Assembly (NCBI GenBank): GCA_963760405.1
Contig: CAVXCV010000010.1
Coordinates: 1-64,000 of the forward strand
Length of the DNA stretch: 64,000 bases
Origin: RYN-230 sp963760405
GTDB lineage: Bacteria; Actinomycetota; Actinomycetes; Streptosporangiales; Streptosporangiaceae
Direction: 5' to 3'
Part shown: positions 51,493-60,470 of the stretch, piece after piece
How positions within the stretch are numbered: the stretch's first letter is position 1
How the letters are laid out: each line of letters starts with the position of its first letter
The notes under the pieces: model-generated
Databases searched by the model: none
Told to the model about the DNA's origin: nothing
What the model saw: only the letters and a program-made list of their open reading frames with translations
Translations under genes and position numbers: made by a program

Positions 51493-53004
51493 GTGACGGG
51501 AGCGACGCCATTGCCCCCCGAGCCCCTGTCGGCGATCTTGCGCGAGGGCAGCCCGAGCCCCGCTTTGATCTGCCCTGATGATGGCACCGTCGTGTCACAT
51601 GGCGAACTGGCCAGCGCCGTGCACCAGTTCGCGGGCGTGCTCGCGGGACTCGGCGTCGCGCGCGGACAGCGAGTTGCGCTCGTGCTGCCCAACGGCCCCG
51701 AGATCGTGGAGTTGCTGCTCGCCGTGGTGCTGTGCGGCGCTACAGCAGCGCCCATGAATCCTGGCTACACGGAGGCGGAGTACAAGTTCTACCTTGATGA
51801 TCTCGATCCCAGCCTGCTGCTGGTCCAGACGGGCAGGGGGGCGGACGTCCGCCGGGCGGCCGGTGAGCTGATGACCGCGGACGTGTCGGCCCAGCGACAG
51901 GGGCCGCCACGGCTGTCGGTGGCCGGTACCGAGGTGACGGTGGAGCGGTCATTCGACCCGGGCTCGCCAGAGGACGTGGCCCTGCTGCTGCACACCAGTG
52001 GCACCACCAGGCGGCCGAAGCGGGTGCCGCTGCTGCACCGCAACATCATGGCGTCGCTGCGGGCGATCGGCGTGCACTACCGGCTGGACGAGGCGGACCT
52101 CTCCTACTGTGCGATGCCGCTGTTCCACGTCCACGGACTGATCGCCTCCACACTGGCTCAGCTCGCGGCGGGCGGGGCAGTGGTCACGCCGCGGCGACTT
52201 ACCCCGCGGCGTTACTGGCAGCAGGTCGCCGCGCACGGTGTCACCTGGGTCTCCGCTAGCCCCACCATCCACCAGGAACTGATCGAGCATGGCACGGCAC
52301 CGGCACCGTCCATCCGTTTCGTGCGCTCGTGCAGTTCCGCGCTGTCGCCTGGCCTGATGGTGCGGCTCGAGAAGATATACGAGGCACCGGTCCTGGAGGC
52401 GTACGGCATGACCGAGGCGAGCCATCAGATGACCTCGAACCCGTTGCCGCCCTGGCAGCATCGGCCGGGCTCGGTGGGAATCCCGGCAGGCGCGGAGGTG
52501 CGCATTGTCAACAAGAGTGGTCGGGACGTCCAGGGTGGACAGGTGGGCGAGGTCGCGGTCCGTGGCCCGGGCTTGACACCTGGCTACCTCAGCGACCCCC
52601 GGGCGAATGCCGAGTCTTTCTTCAACGGCTGGTTTCGCACTGGTGACCGCGGCCTGCTGGACGAGGGGTACCTGCGGCTGGAAGGCCGGATCAAGGAGCT
52701 GATCATCCGCGGGGGAGAGAACATCTCCCCGGGCGAGGTCGAGGCTGTTCTGAAGGCGCACCCGGCCGTTGCCGACGCCGTGTGTTTCGGCGTCGATGAC
52801 GAGAAATATGGCCAGGTGGTCGGTGCTGCTGTTGTCCTGAAGGGGGACGCTGATGCGGCGGGACTGCGCGCCAGATGCCGGGAGTCGCTCGCCGGCTTCA
52901 AGGTACCCAAGGTCATCCACGTCGTGCGAGAGATCCCGCGGACCCCCACTGGCAAGGTGCAGCGAAACCGGATCGCCGCCCAACTGATGGGGCAAGGATC
53001 GTGA
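51493..53004 (+). CDS. Acyl-CoA synthetase, oxalate-CoA-ligase-like
   Basis: 503 residues. GTG 51493 is the start, with gggagg five bases upstream; the ATG two bases earlier is followed at once by TGA. AMP-forming ligase motifs are all present: LLLHTSGTTRRPKRVPLLHR (P-loop), LEAYGMTEASHQMTSNPLPP (A5), FFNGWFRTGDRGLLDEG (A7), GRIKELIIRGGENISPGEVE (A8) and the catalytic Lys in PTGKVQRNRI. The MTEASHQMTSNPLPP block and following RPGSVG are typical of oxalyl-CoA synthetases (Pcs60/AAE3). It would make an acyl-CoA from a short di- or carboxylic acid. GTGA overlap with the next gene. Confidence 0.85.
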   Translation: MTGATPLPPEPLSAILREGSPSPALICPDDGTVVSHGELASAVHQFAGVLAGLGVARGQRVALVLPNGPEIVELLLAVVLCGATAAPMNPGYTEAEYKFYLDDLDPSLLLVQTGRGADVRRAAGELMTADVSAQRQGPPRLSVAGTEVTVERSFDPGSPEDVALLLHTSGTTRRPKRVPLLHRNIMASLRAIGVHYRLDEADLSYCAMPLFHVHGLIASTLAQLAAGGAVVTPRRLTPRRYWQQVAAHGVTWVSASPTIHQELIEHGTAPAPSIRFVRSCSSALSPGLMVRLEKIYEAPVLEAYGMTEASHQMTSNPLPPWQHRPGSVGIPAGAEVRIVNKSGRDVQGGQVGEVAVRGPGLTPGYLSDPRANAESFFNGWFRTGDRGLLDEGYLRLEGRIKELIIRGGENISPGEVEAVLKAHPAVADAVCFGVDDEKYGQVVGAAVVLKGDADAAGLRARCRESLAGFKVPKVIHVVREIPRTPTGKVQRNRIAAQLMGQGS

Positions 53005-53984
53005 GGCTCACCGTCGTCGGCGCCGGGGCCATCGGCGGCTACGTGGGCGCCTGCCTTGCCCGGGCCGGCACCGAGGTCACCCTGATCGCCCGCGGCGCCC
53101 ACCTGGCCGCCATCCGGGAACACGGTATCCGGGTGCTCAGCCAGGATGGGGACTTCGTGACCCATCCACAGGCCACTGATGACTTGGGCGCGGTCGCTGA
53201 TGCCGATGTCGTGTTCCTGGGGCTGAAGGCCTACAGCCTCCCGGAAGTCGCTGACGCGCTGCACCGTGCGCTCAGTCCCCGGGTCCCGGTCATCGCGGCT
53301 CAGAACGGAATCCCGTGGTGGTACTTCCAGGGGCAACACGGGCCCTACCGCGATCTGGTGATCGAGAGTGTCAACCCTGGGGGTGTGGTCACCAAGGCCA
53401 TCGACCCGGCCAGCGTGGTCGGCTGCGTCGTCTACTGCGCGACCGAGATCACCGAGCCGGGTGTCATCCGCCACGTCGAAGGGAAGCGGTTCTCGATCGG
53501 AGAGCCGGACGAGACCGTGAGCGAGCGGTGCGGCGAGATCTCCCAGGCGTTCCGGGCTGCCGGCCTCAAGGCCCCGGTAGCTGCCCAGCTGCGGAATCAG
53601 ATCTGGCTCAAGATGATCGGCAACGCGTCGCTGAACCCGGTGACGGCACTGCTCGGGGCGACGCTCGGCCAGCTCGGACGGTCCCCGGCAGCGCTGCGGC
53701 TGGTGCGCGCCATGATGCAGGAAAGCGCCGGTATCGCGACCGCGCTAGGAATCATGCTGCCTATTACGATCGACCGGCGCCTGGAGGCGGCCATCGAAGT
53801 GGGCGAGCACCGGACCTCGATGCTGCAGGACCGGCTGGCGGGCAAGCCGCTGGAACTCGACTGCCTGACCGGCGCAGTGATCGAGATCGCCGCGCGGGTC
53901 GGGGTTGACGTGCCGCAGACGCGGGCAGTTCATGATCTTCTCACGGCCTTCGCAGATCTAGGTGATCCGTGGACGAGGCGATGA
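53001..53984 (+). CDS. Ketopantoate-reductase-family NADPH dehydrogenase
   Basis: 327 residues from GTG 53001, overlapping the ligase stop. Rossmann motif VVGAGAIGGYVGACLARAGT, then FLGLKAYSLPEVADAL, NGIPWWYFQG (where true PanE has NG), catalytic Lys in QLRNQIWLKMIGNASLNPVT, and a C-terminal helical domain with EVGEHRTSMLQDRLAGKPLE and DCLTGAVIEIA (Glu). The family includes 2-dehydropantoate 2-reductases and many relatives acting on other 2-oxo or hydroxy acids. Pairing with the CoA ligase suggests a small acid-degradation unit rather than pantothenate synthesis. Confidence 0.82.
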   Translation: MRLTVVGAGAIGGYVGACLARAGTEVTLIARGAHLAAIREHGIRVLSQDGDFVTHPQATDDLGAVADADVVFLGLKAYSLPEVADALHRALSPRVPVIAAQNGIPWWYFQGQHGPYRDLVIESVNPGGVVTKAIDPASVVGCVVYCATEITEPGVIRHVEGKRFSIGEPDETVSERCGEISQAFRAAGLKAPVAAQLRNQIWLKMIGNASLNPVTALLGATLGQLGRSPAALRLVRAMMQESAGIATALGIMLPITIDRRLEAAIEVGEHRTSMLQDRLAGKPLELDCLTGAVIEIAARVGVDVPQTRAVHDLLTAFADLGDPWTRR

Positions 53985-54245
53985 GGTGCTGGCCGCGGGT
54001 CGCCAGGCCTGCCGCATCGTCCGAGAGGCAGCGGCCGTTATGGCTGTCTCTGCAGCTGGGTCAGGACCGCGCATACGGTGCCGGTCCGGCCAGGCAGCCA
54101 GCCGCAGCTGCCCGCGGCAACCAGCTGCTGAAACCCCGGTTCGGCGCAGCGTCCTGGACGGTGCGGTCGGCCGGTGGTGACGTCGCTGCGGTAGCACCTT
54201 CCCTCTTGCTGTCCAGGTCAGCGCCACCCAGCGTTAGCAGTGTAG
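53985..54245. other. Intergenic, no gene recognised
   Basis: No family-like coding sequence. The promoter/operator described next follows. Confidence 0.35.
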
Positions 54246-54300
54246 GTCAACAGTGTTGACAGTGACTGTCCCGGCGGCGTTTACTGTAGGTAACAGCGTA
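54246..54300 (+). promoter_or_regulatory. Operator GTCAACA-N-TGTTGAC with overlapping promoter
   Basis: GTCAACAGTGTTGAC (54246-54260) is a perfect 15-base palindrome. Its right arm forms a consensus -35 (TTGACA, 54256-54261), with a possible -10 TTTACT at 54280-54285. A near copy of the palindrome, 13 of 15 bases identical, stands before the tetR gene at 56061-56075. After both sites comes a similar actgtag...acagcg stretch. The TetR at 56137 probably controls both. Confidence 0.65.
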
Positions 54301-54317
54301 AATCTGCGGAATGCATC

Positions 54318-54515
54318 ATGATCATTATTGTCGGGCTCTTCATCCTGGTCGCCGCAGTGATTGCCGGTCTGGCCGGTGTCCTGGTCAGCAGCGGCAGCGG
54401 TCATGCCTCACCCACGGATTGGCGGTGTTCGGCTACCACGTGACCGGCGCCAGCCCGCACCCCGCCGGCCGCAGGCACACGCCCAGCTATGAGGGACGCC
54501 TTCACTGACGCCCTC
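54318..54515 (+). pseudogene. Small membrane protein, frameshifted and truncated
   Basis: ATG 54318 opens MIIIVGLFILVAAVIAGLAG and VLVSSGSGHA, a membrane helix known from short actinobacterial membrane proteins of unknown role. The continuation (LTHGLAVFGYHVTG) lies one frame over after about 54403, and the usual second helix and basic tail are not found. It is the first gene after the palindromic operator, so it was probably part of the regulated unit. Confidence 0.45.
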
Positions 54516-54800
54516 GCGCCGCCGGCTCGACCGCACGACCGGCGGCGCGAGGCACCAATGCACAGGCCGCGGCCGGCCACCTCCTGAAGCAGGGCAACCG
54601 CCCCGGCGCACCACCGCTTGCCGCGCTCTCCCAGGGGGTCATCACAGTGGATGTGCTGGGTGAACCGGATTCCGCCATGCTGTGTACCAGATGTCTGCCT
54701 TCGCATGCCCAGACAAGGATCCCGAGATGACCATTGATCGTGCTCACTGCCTGGACGGCGGCCAACGCCTGCTCGGCATCTTCGAGATCGCCTGACCGGC
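54516..54800. other. Intergenic, no gene recognised
   Basis: Roughly 285 bases with decayed-looking frames on both strands. Nothing assigned. Confidence 0.3.
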
Positions 54801-55988
54801 ATGGTCGTGGACTTCCGGCCCTCGCGCCGGCCGACACTCGGCGTCGAATGGGAGCTGGGCCTTGTCGACGCACGCACTGGTGACCTCGTCTCCGCGGCGG
54901 CGGAGATCGTCGAGGAGGCTCGGGGCGGAATATCGGAGGGCGAGTCGCGAGTGCACCAGGAGTTGCTGCGCAACACAGTCGAATTGGTCACTGGGATCTG
55001 CGAGTCCGTGCCGCAGGCGGTCGACGACCTGCGCCAGAGCCGGGATGCCGTTCGGCGGGCCGCCCGGCAGCGCGGACTGGAGATCTTCAGCGCCGGCACG
55101 CACCCGTTCGCCCGCTGGTATGACCAGGAGGTCAGCGAGGGCGAGCGATACGCCACGCTCATCGACCGCACCCAGTGGTGGGGCCGGCACATGCTCATTT
55201 TCGGCGTGCACGTGCATGTGGGCGTGGACTCGGTCGGCAAGGTGCTGCCGATCCTCAACGGACTGCTGCGCTGGTCCGCGCACCTACAGGCCCTGTCGGC
55301 GTCCTCGCCGTTCTGGGGCGGGGCCGATACCGGGTATGCCAGCAACCGTGCGCTGATGTTCCAGCAGTTGCCGACGGCCGGGCTGCCGTTCCAGTTCGAT
55401 ACCTGGCCGCAATTCGAGGCATACGTGGGCGACATGCTCGCTACCGGCGTGATCAGCGAGTTCAAGGAGATCCGGTGGGACATCCGGCCCTCTCCGGCGC
55501 TGGGCACCATCGAGGTCCGCGTCTGCGACGGGCTGCCGACGCTTGAGGAGGTGGCGGCCATCGCCGCGCTGATCCACTGCCTGGTCGTGGACCTCGACGG
55601 CCGGCTGGAAGCCGGCGAGCTGCTGCCCACGCTGCCACCATGGCATGTGCAGGAGAATAAGTGGCGTGCGGCCCGGTACGGGCTGGATGCGGAGGTCATC
55701 CTCGACGCGGAGAACCACGAGCGGCTCGTCACCGACGACCTCCACGACTGGCTCAACCGTCTCGAGCCGGTGGCAGCGCGGCTGGGATGCTCGGCCGGAC
55801 TCGCGTCGGTGTCCGACCTCATGACCGCTGGTGCGAGCTACCAGCGGCAGCGGGCGGTGGCCGCCAGGGCGGGCGGCGACCTGTGGGCGGTTGTGGACAG
55901 TCTGGTACGGGAGATGCGCGACGGCCTGCTGGGCAGCGCGCACACGGCGAACCACGTTGCTCGCCACCCGCGAGCAGTCGGCGCATGA
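54801..55988 (+). CDS. YbdK-family carboxylate-amine ligase (glutamate-cysteine ligase type 2)
   Basis: 395 residues. Family motifs in order: TLGVEWELGLVDARTGDLVS (ATP/metal-binding Glu), ESRVHQELLRNTVELVTGIC, IFSAGTHPFARWYDQEVSEG, MLIFGVHVHVGVDSVGKVLP, SSPFWGGADTGYASNRALMF, EIRWDIRPSPALGTIEVRVC and the final ENKWRAARYGLDAEVI. The fold is that of glutamine-synthetase-like gamma-glutamyl ligases. YbdK members have weak glutamate-cysteine ligase activity, but the natural product is often unknown. It is downstream of the palindromic operator at 54246 and upstream of the tetR gene, which probably controls it. Confidence 0.87.
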   Translation: MVVDFRPSRRPTLGVEWELGLVDARTGDLVSAAAEIVEEARGGISEGESRVHQELLRNTVELVTGICESVPQAVDDLRQSRDAVRRAARQRGLEIFSAGTHPFARWYDQEVSEGERYATLIDRTQWWGRHMLIFGVHVHVGVDSVGKVLPILNGLLRWSAHLQALSASSPFWGGADTGYASNRALMFQQLPTAGLPFQFDTWPQFEAYVGDMLATGVISEFKEIRWDIRPSPALGTIEVRVCDGLPTLEEVAAIAALIHCLVVDLDGRLEAGELLPTLPPWHVQENKWRAARYGLDAEVILDAENHERLVTDDLHDWLNRLEPVAARLGCSAGLASVSDLMTAGASYQRQRAVAARAGGDLWAVVDSLVREMRDGLLGSAHTANHVARHPRAVGA

Positions 55989-56029
55989 GTTCTCTGTCGT
56001 CGGCTTGCAGCCGTTCACGTACGGTGTAG

Positions 56030-56075
56030 GTCTACAGTTAATAATGACAAGCGCTATAATGTCAACACTGTAGAC
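56030..56075 (+). promoter_or_regulatory. tetR promoter with two operator sites
   Basis: A consensus -10 TATAAT (56055-56060) is flanked by GTCTACAGT (56030-56038, a half match) and GTCAACACTGTAGAC (56061-56075, the full operator). This AT-rich stretch stands out from its surroundings. The layout, with operators on both sides of the -10 and the tetR ATG about 60 bases downstream, fits autorepression. The full site is 13/15 identical to the palindrome at 54246-54260. Confidence 0.7.
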
Positions 56076-56136
56076 TTACAGCGAAGGGAACAGGTTGAGC
56101 ACCGACCCCCGGCCACAGCAAAGAAGGTGTTAAGCG

Positions 56137-56862
56137 ATGACCTCACCGCCGCGCGACCGCACCTCCGGTGACGCCGCAGCCAACGGGAGCGGCAAGATCA
56201 CCCGGGAGGTGGTGCTGGCCACCGCGCTGGAGATCATCGACCGCGACGGAACCGATGCGCTGTCCATGCGCCGCCTTGCCCGCGCCCTCGGCCGCGATCC
56301 GATGATCCTCTACCGGCATGCGCCGAACAAGGCGGCTCTGCTCGACGGTGTCGCCGAGACTGTGCTCGCCCAGCTCAAGGTCGACCCTGCCGATCCAGAC
56401 TGGGCTGCCCAGCTGCGCACCGTCGCCCGCGACTACCGGCGGCTCGCGCTGGCCCACCCGCACGTGGTGCCGCTGCTGGTAACCCGGCCTCTGGCCACCC
56501 CGCTCGCGCTCCGCCCCCGCGGCACTCTGCGCCCTCTCGAAGATGTCCTTGCGCTGCTGACTGCCGCTGGTTTCAGCGGATCCGACGCCTTGCACATCTA
56601 CCGGGCCCTGTTCGGCTTCCTGCATGGGCACGTGCTCAACGAGTTGCAGGAAATTGTCGAGAACCCGGACGAGACCGACGACCTGCTGCGGCTGGGCCTG
56701 TACCGGCTGCCGATCGGCGAGTTCCCCCTGTTGCGCAGCCTCGCCTCTGTCCTGGCCGCCTACGACGGCGCTGCCGAGCTCGAACGCGGACTCGACATCC
56801 TCCTGACGGGACTGACAACCACACTGATCCCCCAGGCGACCGCGGTTGAACAGAAGCGGTGA
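56137..56862 (+). CDS. TetR-family repressor
   Basis: 241 residues. The HTH at about 20-65 reads ITREVVLATALEIIDRDGTD and SMRRLARALGRDPMILYRHA, followed by PNKAALLDGVAETVLAQL. The C-terminal domain (about 85-230) is the TetR_C (TetR/TetR-class C) type: LALAHPHVVPLLVTRPLATP, ALHIYRALFGFLHGHVLNEL, LDILLTGLTTTLIPQ. It has its own -10 and operators (56030-56075), and its likely second target is the promoter at 54246 serving the membrane-protein scrap and the YbdK ligase. The effector is unknown. Confidence 0.87.
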   Translation: MTSPPRDRTSGDAAANGSGKITREVVLATALEIIDRDGTDALSMRRLARALGRDPMILYRHAPNKAALLDGVAETVLAQLKVDPADPDWAAQLRTVARDYRRLALAHPHVVPLLVTRPLATPLALRPRGTLRPLEDVLALLTAAGFSGSDALHIYRALFGFLHGHVLNELQEIVENPDETDDLLRLGLYRLPIGEFPLLRSLASVLAAYDGAAELERGLDILLTGLTTTLIPQATAVEQKR

Positions 56863-57216
56863 CAGCATGAACGCCTTCATCTCTCCCGCGACCTCGAGGC
56901 CATCGACACGCTCGCCCTGGCCCGGCTCGACGACGACCGTGCGCCGCCGGCCGGGGCCGCTCGGCGCCGCCCAGGCCGCCATGACCATGGCAGCCACCGG
57001 CGCGGGCGTCGTCCAGGCCGACGGCATCCTTGCCGCCAGCGAATCCGGGACCGCGCTGCCAGCACGGCCTGGCCCCGGTGACGGCCTGACGGGCCTCGCC
57101 GCTGAGCCTGCCGGGGCGGCGGACCGCGATCCTGGCGCCCCCGGCGGCCGGTAGCGGGCGCCTGCGCTGGGCTGCCACGGTTACCTGCAGGGTTTGAGGG
57201 TCAGGAGGTGAGCACG
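56863..57216. other. Intergenic with decayed frames
   Basis: Short stretches such as RDLEAIDTLALARLDDDRA (56890-56950) and AAMTMAATGAGVVQADGILA (about 56970-57040) look coding-like but lie in different frames and match no family I can name. Probably the remains of a small gene. aggagg at 57203-57208 is the RBS of the next gene. Confidence 0.3.
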
Positions 57217-57858
57217 GTGACCAGTATCGCGGGGCGCAGCGCTGGCCGGCTGCGGGTCATGAACGCGATCTTCGAAGCGGCTGAGGGAAGCCGGATGTCT
57301 CATGTCAGCGGCGACTGGCTGCTGGAGCACCTCGGGCTGTCCGATGAGGAACTCGGCGGCATCTGCGGGTATCTAGAGGCTGAGCACCTGATCACGGTGG
57401 GGCGGGAGCACTGGGGCCACGACACCCCTTTCATGATCTTGCTGACCTCCGCCGGTATCGAAGAGATGAAGCGCTCCCGCCAGGCCCCGGACCAGGCAAC
57501 CGGGCATTTCCCGCCGATCTGCGTGATCCGCACCGAGGGTGATGCCATCGGCTCGGCCATCCAGCCCGGCAGCCCCCGGGCCGGCCAGGCTGTCTCCACC
57601 GGTGACCTCAACCTGGACACGGTCCGCGAGATCGCCGGCGAGTTCGAGGCCCAGGCAGCCTCCCTGCCCCTTCCCGGCGGCGCCGCCAGGCAGCTTCACG
57701 CGGACATGGCGACAGTCAACGTTCAGCTCGGCTTGCCCACGCCTGATCACTACACCATCCGCGGGCACCTCCAGTCAGCCCGCGCGATCCTCGAACACGC
57801 CACCGGCGCAGCGGGGGCCGCCACCCTCCTTGACCTGCTCCGCAGCCTGCACCTGTGA
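57217..57858 (+). CDS. Winged-helix-like protein of unknown function
   Basis: 213 residues from GTG 57217, eight bases after a strong aggagg; the GTG at 57208 overlaps that RBS and is less likely. Residues about 12-85 look like a winged helix: RLRVMNAIFEAAEGSRM, then DWLLEHLGLSDEELGGICGY, LEAEHLITVGREH, and FMILLTSAGIEEMKRSRQ. The rest has a low-complexity linker and a helical end (LHADMATVNVQLGLPTPDHY, LQSARAILEHATGAAGA). Possibly a DNA-binding protein with a C-terminal oligomerisation region; I do not know the family. Confidence 0.55.
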   Translation: MTSIAGRSAGRLRVMNAIFEAAEGSRMSHVSGDWLLEHLGLSDEELGGICGYLEAEHLITVGREHWGHDTPFMILLTSAGIEEMKRSRQAPDQATGHFPPICVIRTEGDAIGSAIQPGSPRAGQAVSTGDLNLDTVREIAGEFEAQAASLPLPGGAARQLHADMATVNVQLGLPTPDHYTIRGHLQSARAILEHATGAAGAATLLDLLRSLHL

Positions 57859-58014
57859 AGGGACGAAACGTCTCATCGGCAGACGCGCGTATGACGGATA
57901 AGGCCGGAGGATGGGGCCGGCGCCCCGGCGGACGCTGGTCCTGCAGGAGGTGACCGCCTCGGCGGCAGCTTCTGCCCGCGAAGTGCTACTGGTTCCGATT
58001 ATCTCGATCATGTT

Positions 58015-58036
58015 ATTACATTTTTAGAAATGTAAT
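58015..58036. promoter_or_regulatory. AT-rich palindrome ATTACATTT-N4-AAATGTAAT
   Basis: attacattt (58015-58023) and aaatgtaat (58028-58036) are perfect 9-base inverted repeats in a very AT-rich stretch (58000-58075), about 155 bases before the glycosyltransferase start. The typical form of a repressor operator. The remaining part of 57859-58192 holds a possible -10 (tataggc, about 58073) and nothing else recognised. Confidence 0.55.
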
Positions 58037-58192
58037 ACTGGTACATGCTTGCGCATGTCGTTGAAGTGTAGATTATAGGCAAGTACTGGGAACGCCTGCT
58101 GAAAGCCGCGGGTTGCCAGTACCGCGAGGGAACCGGACAAGTTTTCAAGGATCCGGTCTCACTGTGAAGGAAGTAACGTCATCATCGACCCA

Positions 58193-59703
58193 GTGGCACC
58201 ACATGGCATAACCGGCACTCTGCCGCCCCCATCAGGCAACGGCCCCACACTACTCCTGGCCACGCCGCAGGCGCTCAGGCCCGGAGAACTGCATGAGGTC
58301 TTTGTGCCCAGCACCCCGGTCGATGTACTCGAGCCGGTCATCGGAACTGACCGATACGGGCGGCTGCTCACCAGGGCCACCCAGTTCCGGAAGAGGCTCG
58401 GCCGCCGGACTATCTGGAACGTCAATTCGACTGCGGTCGGCGGCGGCGTCGCTGAGATGCTGCAAGTGCTCGTGGGGTACATCGCGGGTCTTGACATGGC
58501 GGTCCGCTGGATGGTGATCGGCGGCGACCCGGACTTCTTCGCGATCACCAAACGGCTGCACAATCAGATTCACGGCGAGACCGGCGACGCCGGAAAACTC
58601 GGCAGCTCCGACGCCCGCCATTATGAGCAGGTCCTTGCCGCAAACGCGGACGAGTTGCTTAGGCAGGTGCTCCCCGGAGACATAGTGCTGCTGCATGACC
58701 CGCAGACCGCCGCCTGGCCGCACCCCTCGTCCGGGCTGGCGCGCGGGTGGTGTGGCGGTGTCACATCGGCGTGGACTGGCAGAACGACACCACCCGCGGG
58801 GCCTGGGATTTCCTGCGACCTTATGTGGCACCCGCGCATGGATATGTCTTCAGCCGACGGCAGTACGTGCCGCCGTGGATTCCCCCGGCACAGGCTTGGG
58901 TCATCCCGCCATCAATCGACCCGTTCTCCGCGAAGAACCAGGAACTCAACGCCGCAACGGTACAGGCCATCCTCACTACTGTCGGAGTATTGAGCGGCGA
59001 TGCGCCGCAGGCACGCGGACGTTTCGCACGCCGTGACGGGACGATCGGCGAAGTCGCTCACCGCGGGCAGGTGATGGGAGATGGCAGGCCCGGCCCGCAT
59101 GATCCCGTCATCGTCCAGGTTTCCCGCTGGGACAGGCTCAAGGACATGTCCGGAGTCATGCGCGGCTTCGCCGAGCACGTGCTGCCACGCAGCGCTGGGT
59201 ACCTGATGCTCGTCGGACCCATGATGAGCGAGGTTGCCGATGACCCTGAGGGCGCCCTCGTCCTGGCCGAATGCCTGGCGCAGTGGCGAGGCCTGCCGGC
59301 GGCGGCCCGCGCCCGGGTGCTGCTGGTGACCCTGCCGCTCGACGACGTCGAGGAGAACGCGGCCATGGTCAACGCGCTTCAACGGCATGCGACGGTGATT
59401 GTGCAGAAAAGCCTCGCCGAGGGATTCGGGCTGACCGTGGCCGAAGGCATGTGGAAGGGCCGCCCGGTGATTGGCTCGGCCATCGGCGGAATCTTGGACC
59501 AGATCGTCGAGGGCACCGGCGTCCTGCTGCGCGACCCGGCCGATCTGGCCACATTCGGATCGCAGGTGCGGCGACTGCTCGACCATCCAGACGATGCGAG
59601 GCTCATGGGCGCAGCGGGCCAGACGCACATCCGAGAGAATTACATCGGTGACCGCCACCTCATGCGGTGGGCCGAACTCATCGACGCAACCATGGGTGAT
59701 TAG
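58193..59703 (+). CDS. TreT-like trehalose-synthase glycosyltransferase (GT4), frameshifted
   Basis: About 503 residues across two frames. The first (to about 58710) has VLEPVIGTDRYGRLLTRATQ, RRTIWNVNSTAVGGGVAEML, GGDPDFFAITKRLHNQIHG and PGDIVLLHDPQTA. After one lost base the next frame continues with RVVWRCHIGVDWQNDTTRGA, ILTTVG..., PVIVQVSRWDRLKDMSGVMR, and the GT4 donor site VQKSLAEGFGLTVAEGMWKG and RPVIGSAIGGILDQIVEG. TreT enzymes make trehalose from NDP-glucose and glucose, or work in reverse. GTG 58193 is the likely start, though the gaagga RBS lies 21 bases away, so an upstream non-standard start is possible. Whether the break is real is unknown. Confidence 0.8.
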
Positions 59704-59777
59704 CACAGCCCGGTTCGGTGGTCAGCCTCAGCGGCGCTCAAGCCGGACGGCAGGCTGAGCGGTTCTCAGACACTCAC

Positions 59778-60407
59778 CTAGAAGCCGACCGGCTGACGGA
59801 TGAGGACGATGTGAATGCGGCCGGGCAGTTCCTGGTGGATCTCGAGGATCTTCCCGACCTGGCTGTGCTGCCCGTAGGCGGCCTGCGCGCGGGCGTCTTC
59901 CAGCGGCAGGCTGTGCTGGTAGATGCGCTCATGCGCCGCTGCCAGCCTAGGCACGAGCTTCTGCGCGCCGACGACGAAGATGACATTGGCGGCGCCCCAG
60001 GCGTAGGAGGCGAGCTGGCTGCCTGACGCCGAGGCAATGACCAGGGTGCCATCGCGGGTCACCGCGTGGACGCTGCCCAGGGCGTAATCTGGTTGGCCGC
60101 CGATCGCCTTCATTTCCTGCGCTTGGGTCGCGAAGTCGAGCGCGAGCATTTTGTTCCGCACCGACTCCCACCGGCCGCCGCCATTGTTGATCGCGTCCAT
60201 GATCCCGGTCTCGGCCAGCGTCACCGAGGCGTTGGTCATCACCGGCGAGCCTTCCGGGATGCGGGCAAGCACCGCCTGGCGCGCGGCATCGAGATCACTG
60301 ACGACCTCGACACTGAAGCCGTGCTCCTCGAGCGCCACGACGGTCGCCTGCAGCGCGTGTTCATCCGGCAGCGTGGTAAATCGGTCAGGGACGGCAGTCG
60401 TGCTCAT
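59778..60407 (-). CDS. LUD-domain protein (LutC-like)
   Basis: 209 residues with aaggagg seven bases before the ATG. The LUD (DUF162) pattern is clear: RIPEGSPVMTNASVTLAETG, SVRNKMLALDFATQAQEMKA, PDYALGSVHAVTRDGTLVIA, then SASGSQLASYAWGAANVIFV and GAQKLVPRLAAAHERIYQHS. LUD proteins include LutC and LutB parts of lactate oxidation, but single-domain members are mostly unassigned. It shares an upstream motif (60471-60501) with the aldo/keto reductase gene, so the two are probably co-regulated. Confidence 0.83.
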   Translation of the reverse strand: MSTTAVPDRFTTLPDEHALQATVVALEEHGFSVEVVSDLDAARQAVLARIPEGSPVMTNASVTLAETGIMDAINNGGGRWESVRNKMLALDFATQAQEMKAIGGQPDYALGSVHAVTRDGTLVIASASGSQLASYAWGAANVIFVVGAQKLVPRLAAAHERIYQHSLPLEDARAQAAYGQHSQVGKILEIHQELPGRIHIVLIRQPVGF

Positions 60408-60470
60408 TTGCTAGTCCTCCTTGATGCAGCTAGCTGGCTAGTCGAGTGCCCGGAAGCTACTGGGCATCAA

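Noticed and set aside
54401..55822. 473-codon minus-strand frame over the YbdK gene
   Set aside because: Ser/Arg-rich antisense shadow; the plus strand carries all YbdK motifs.
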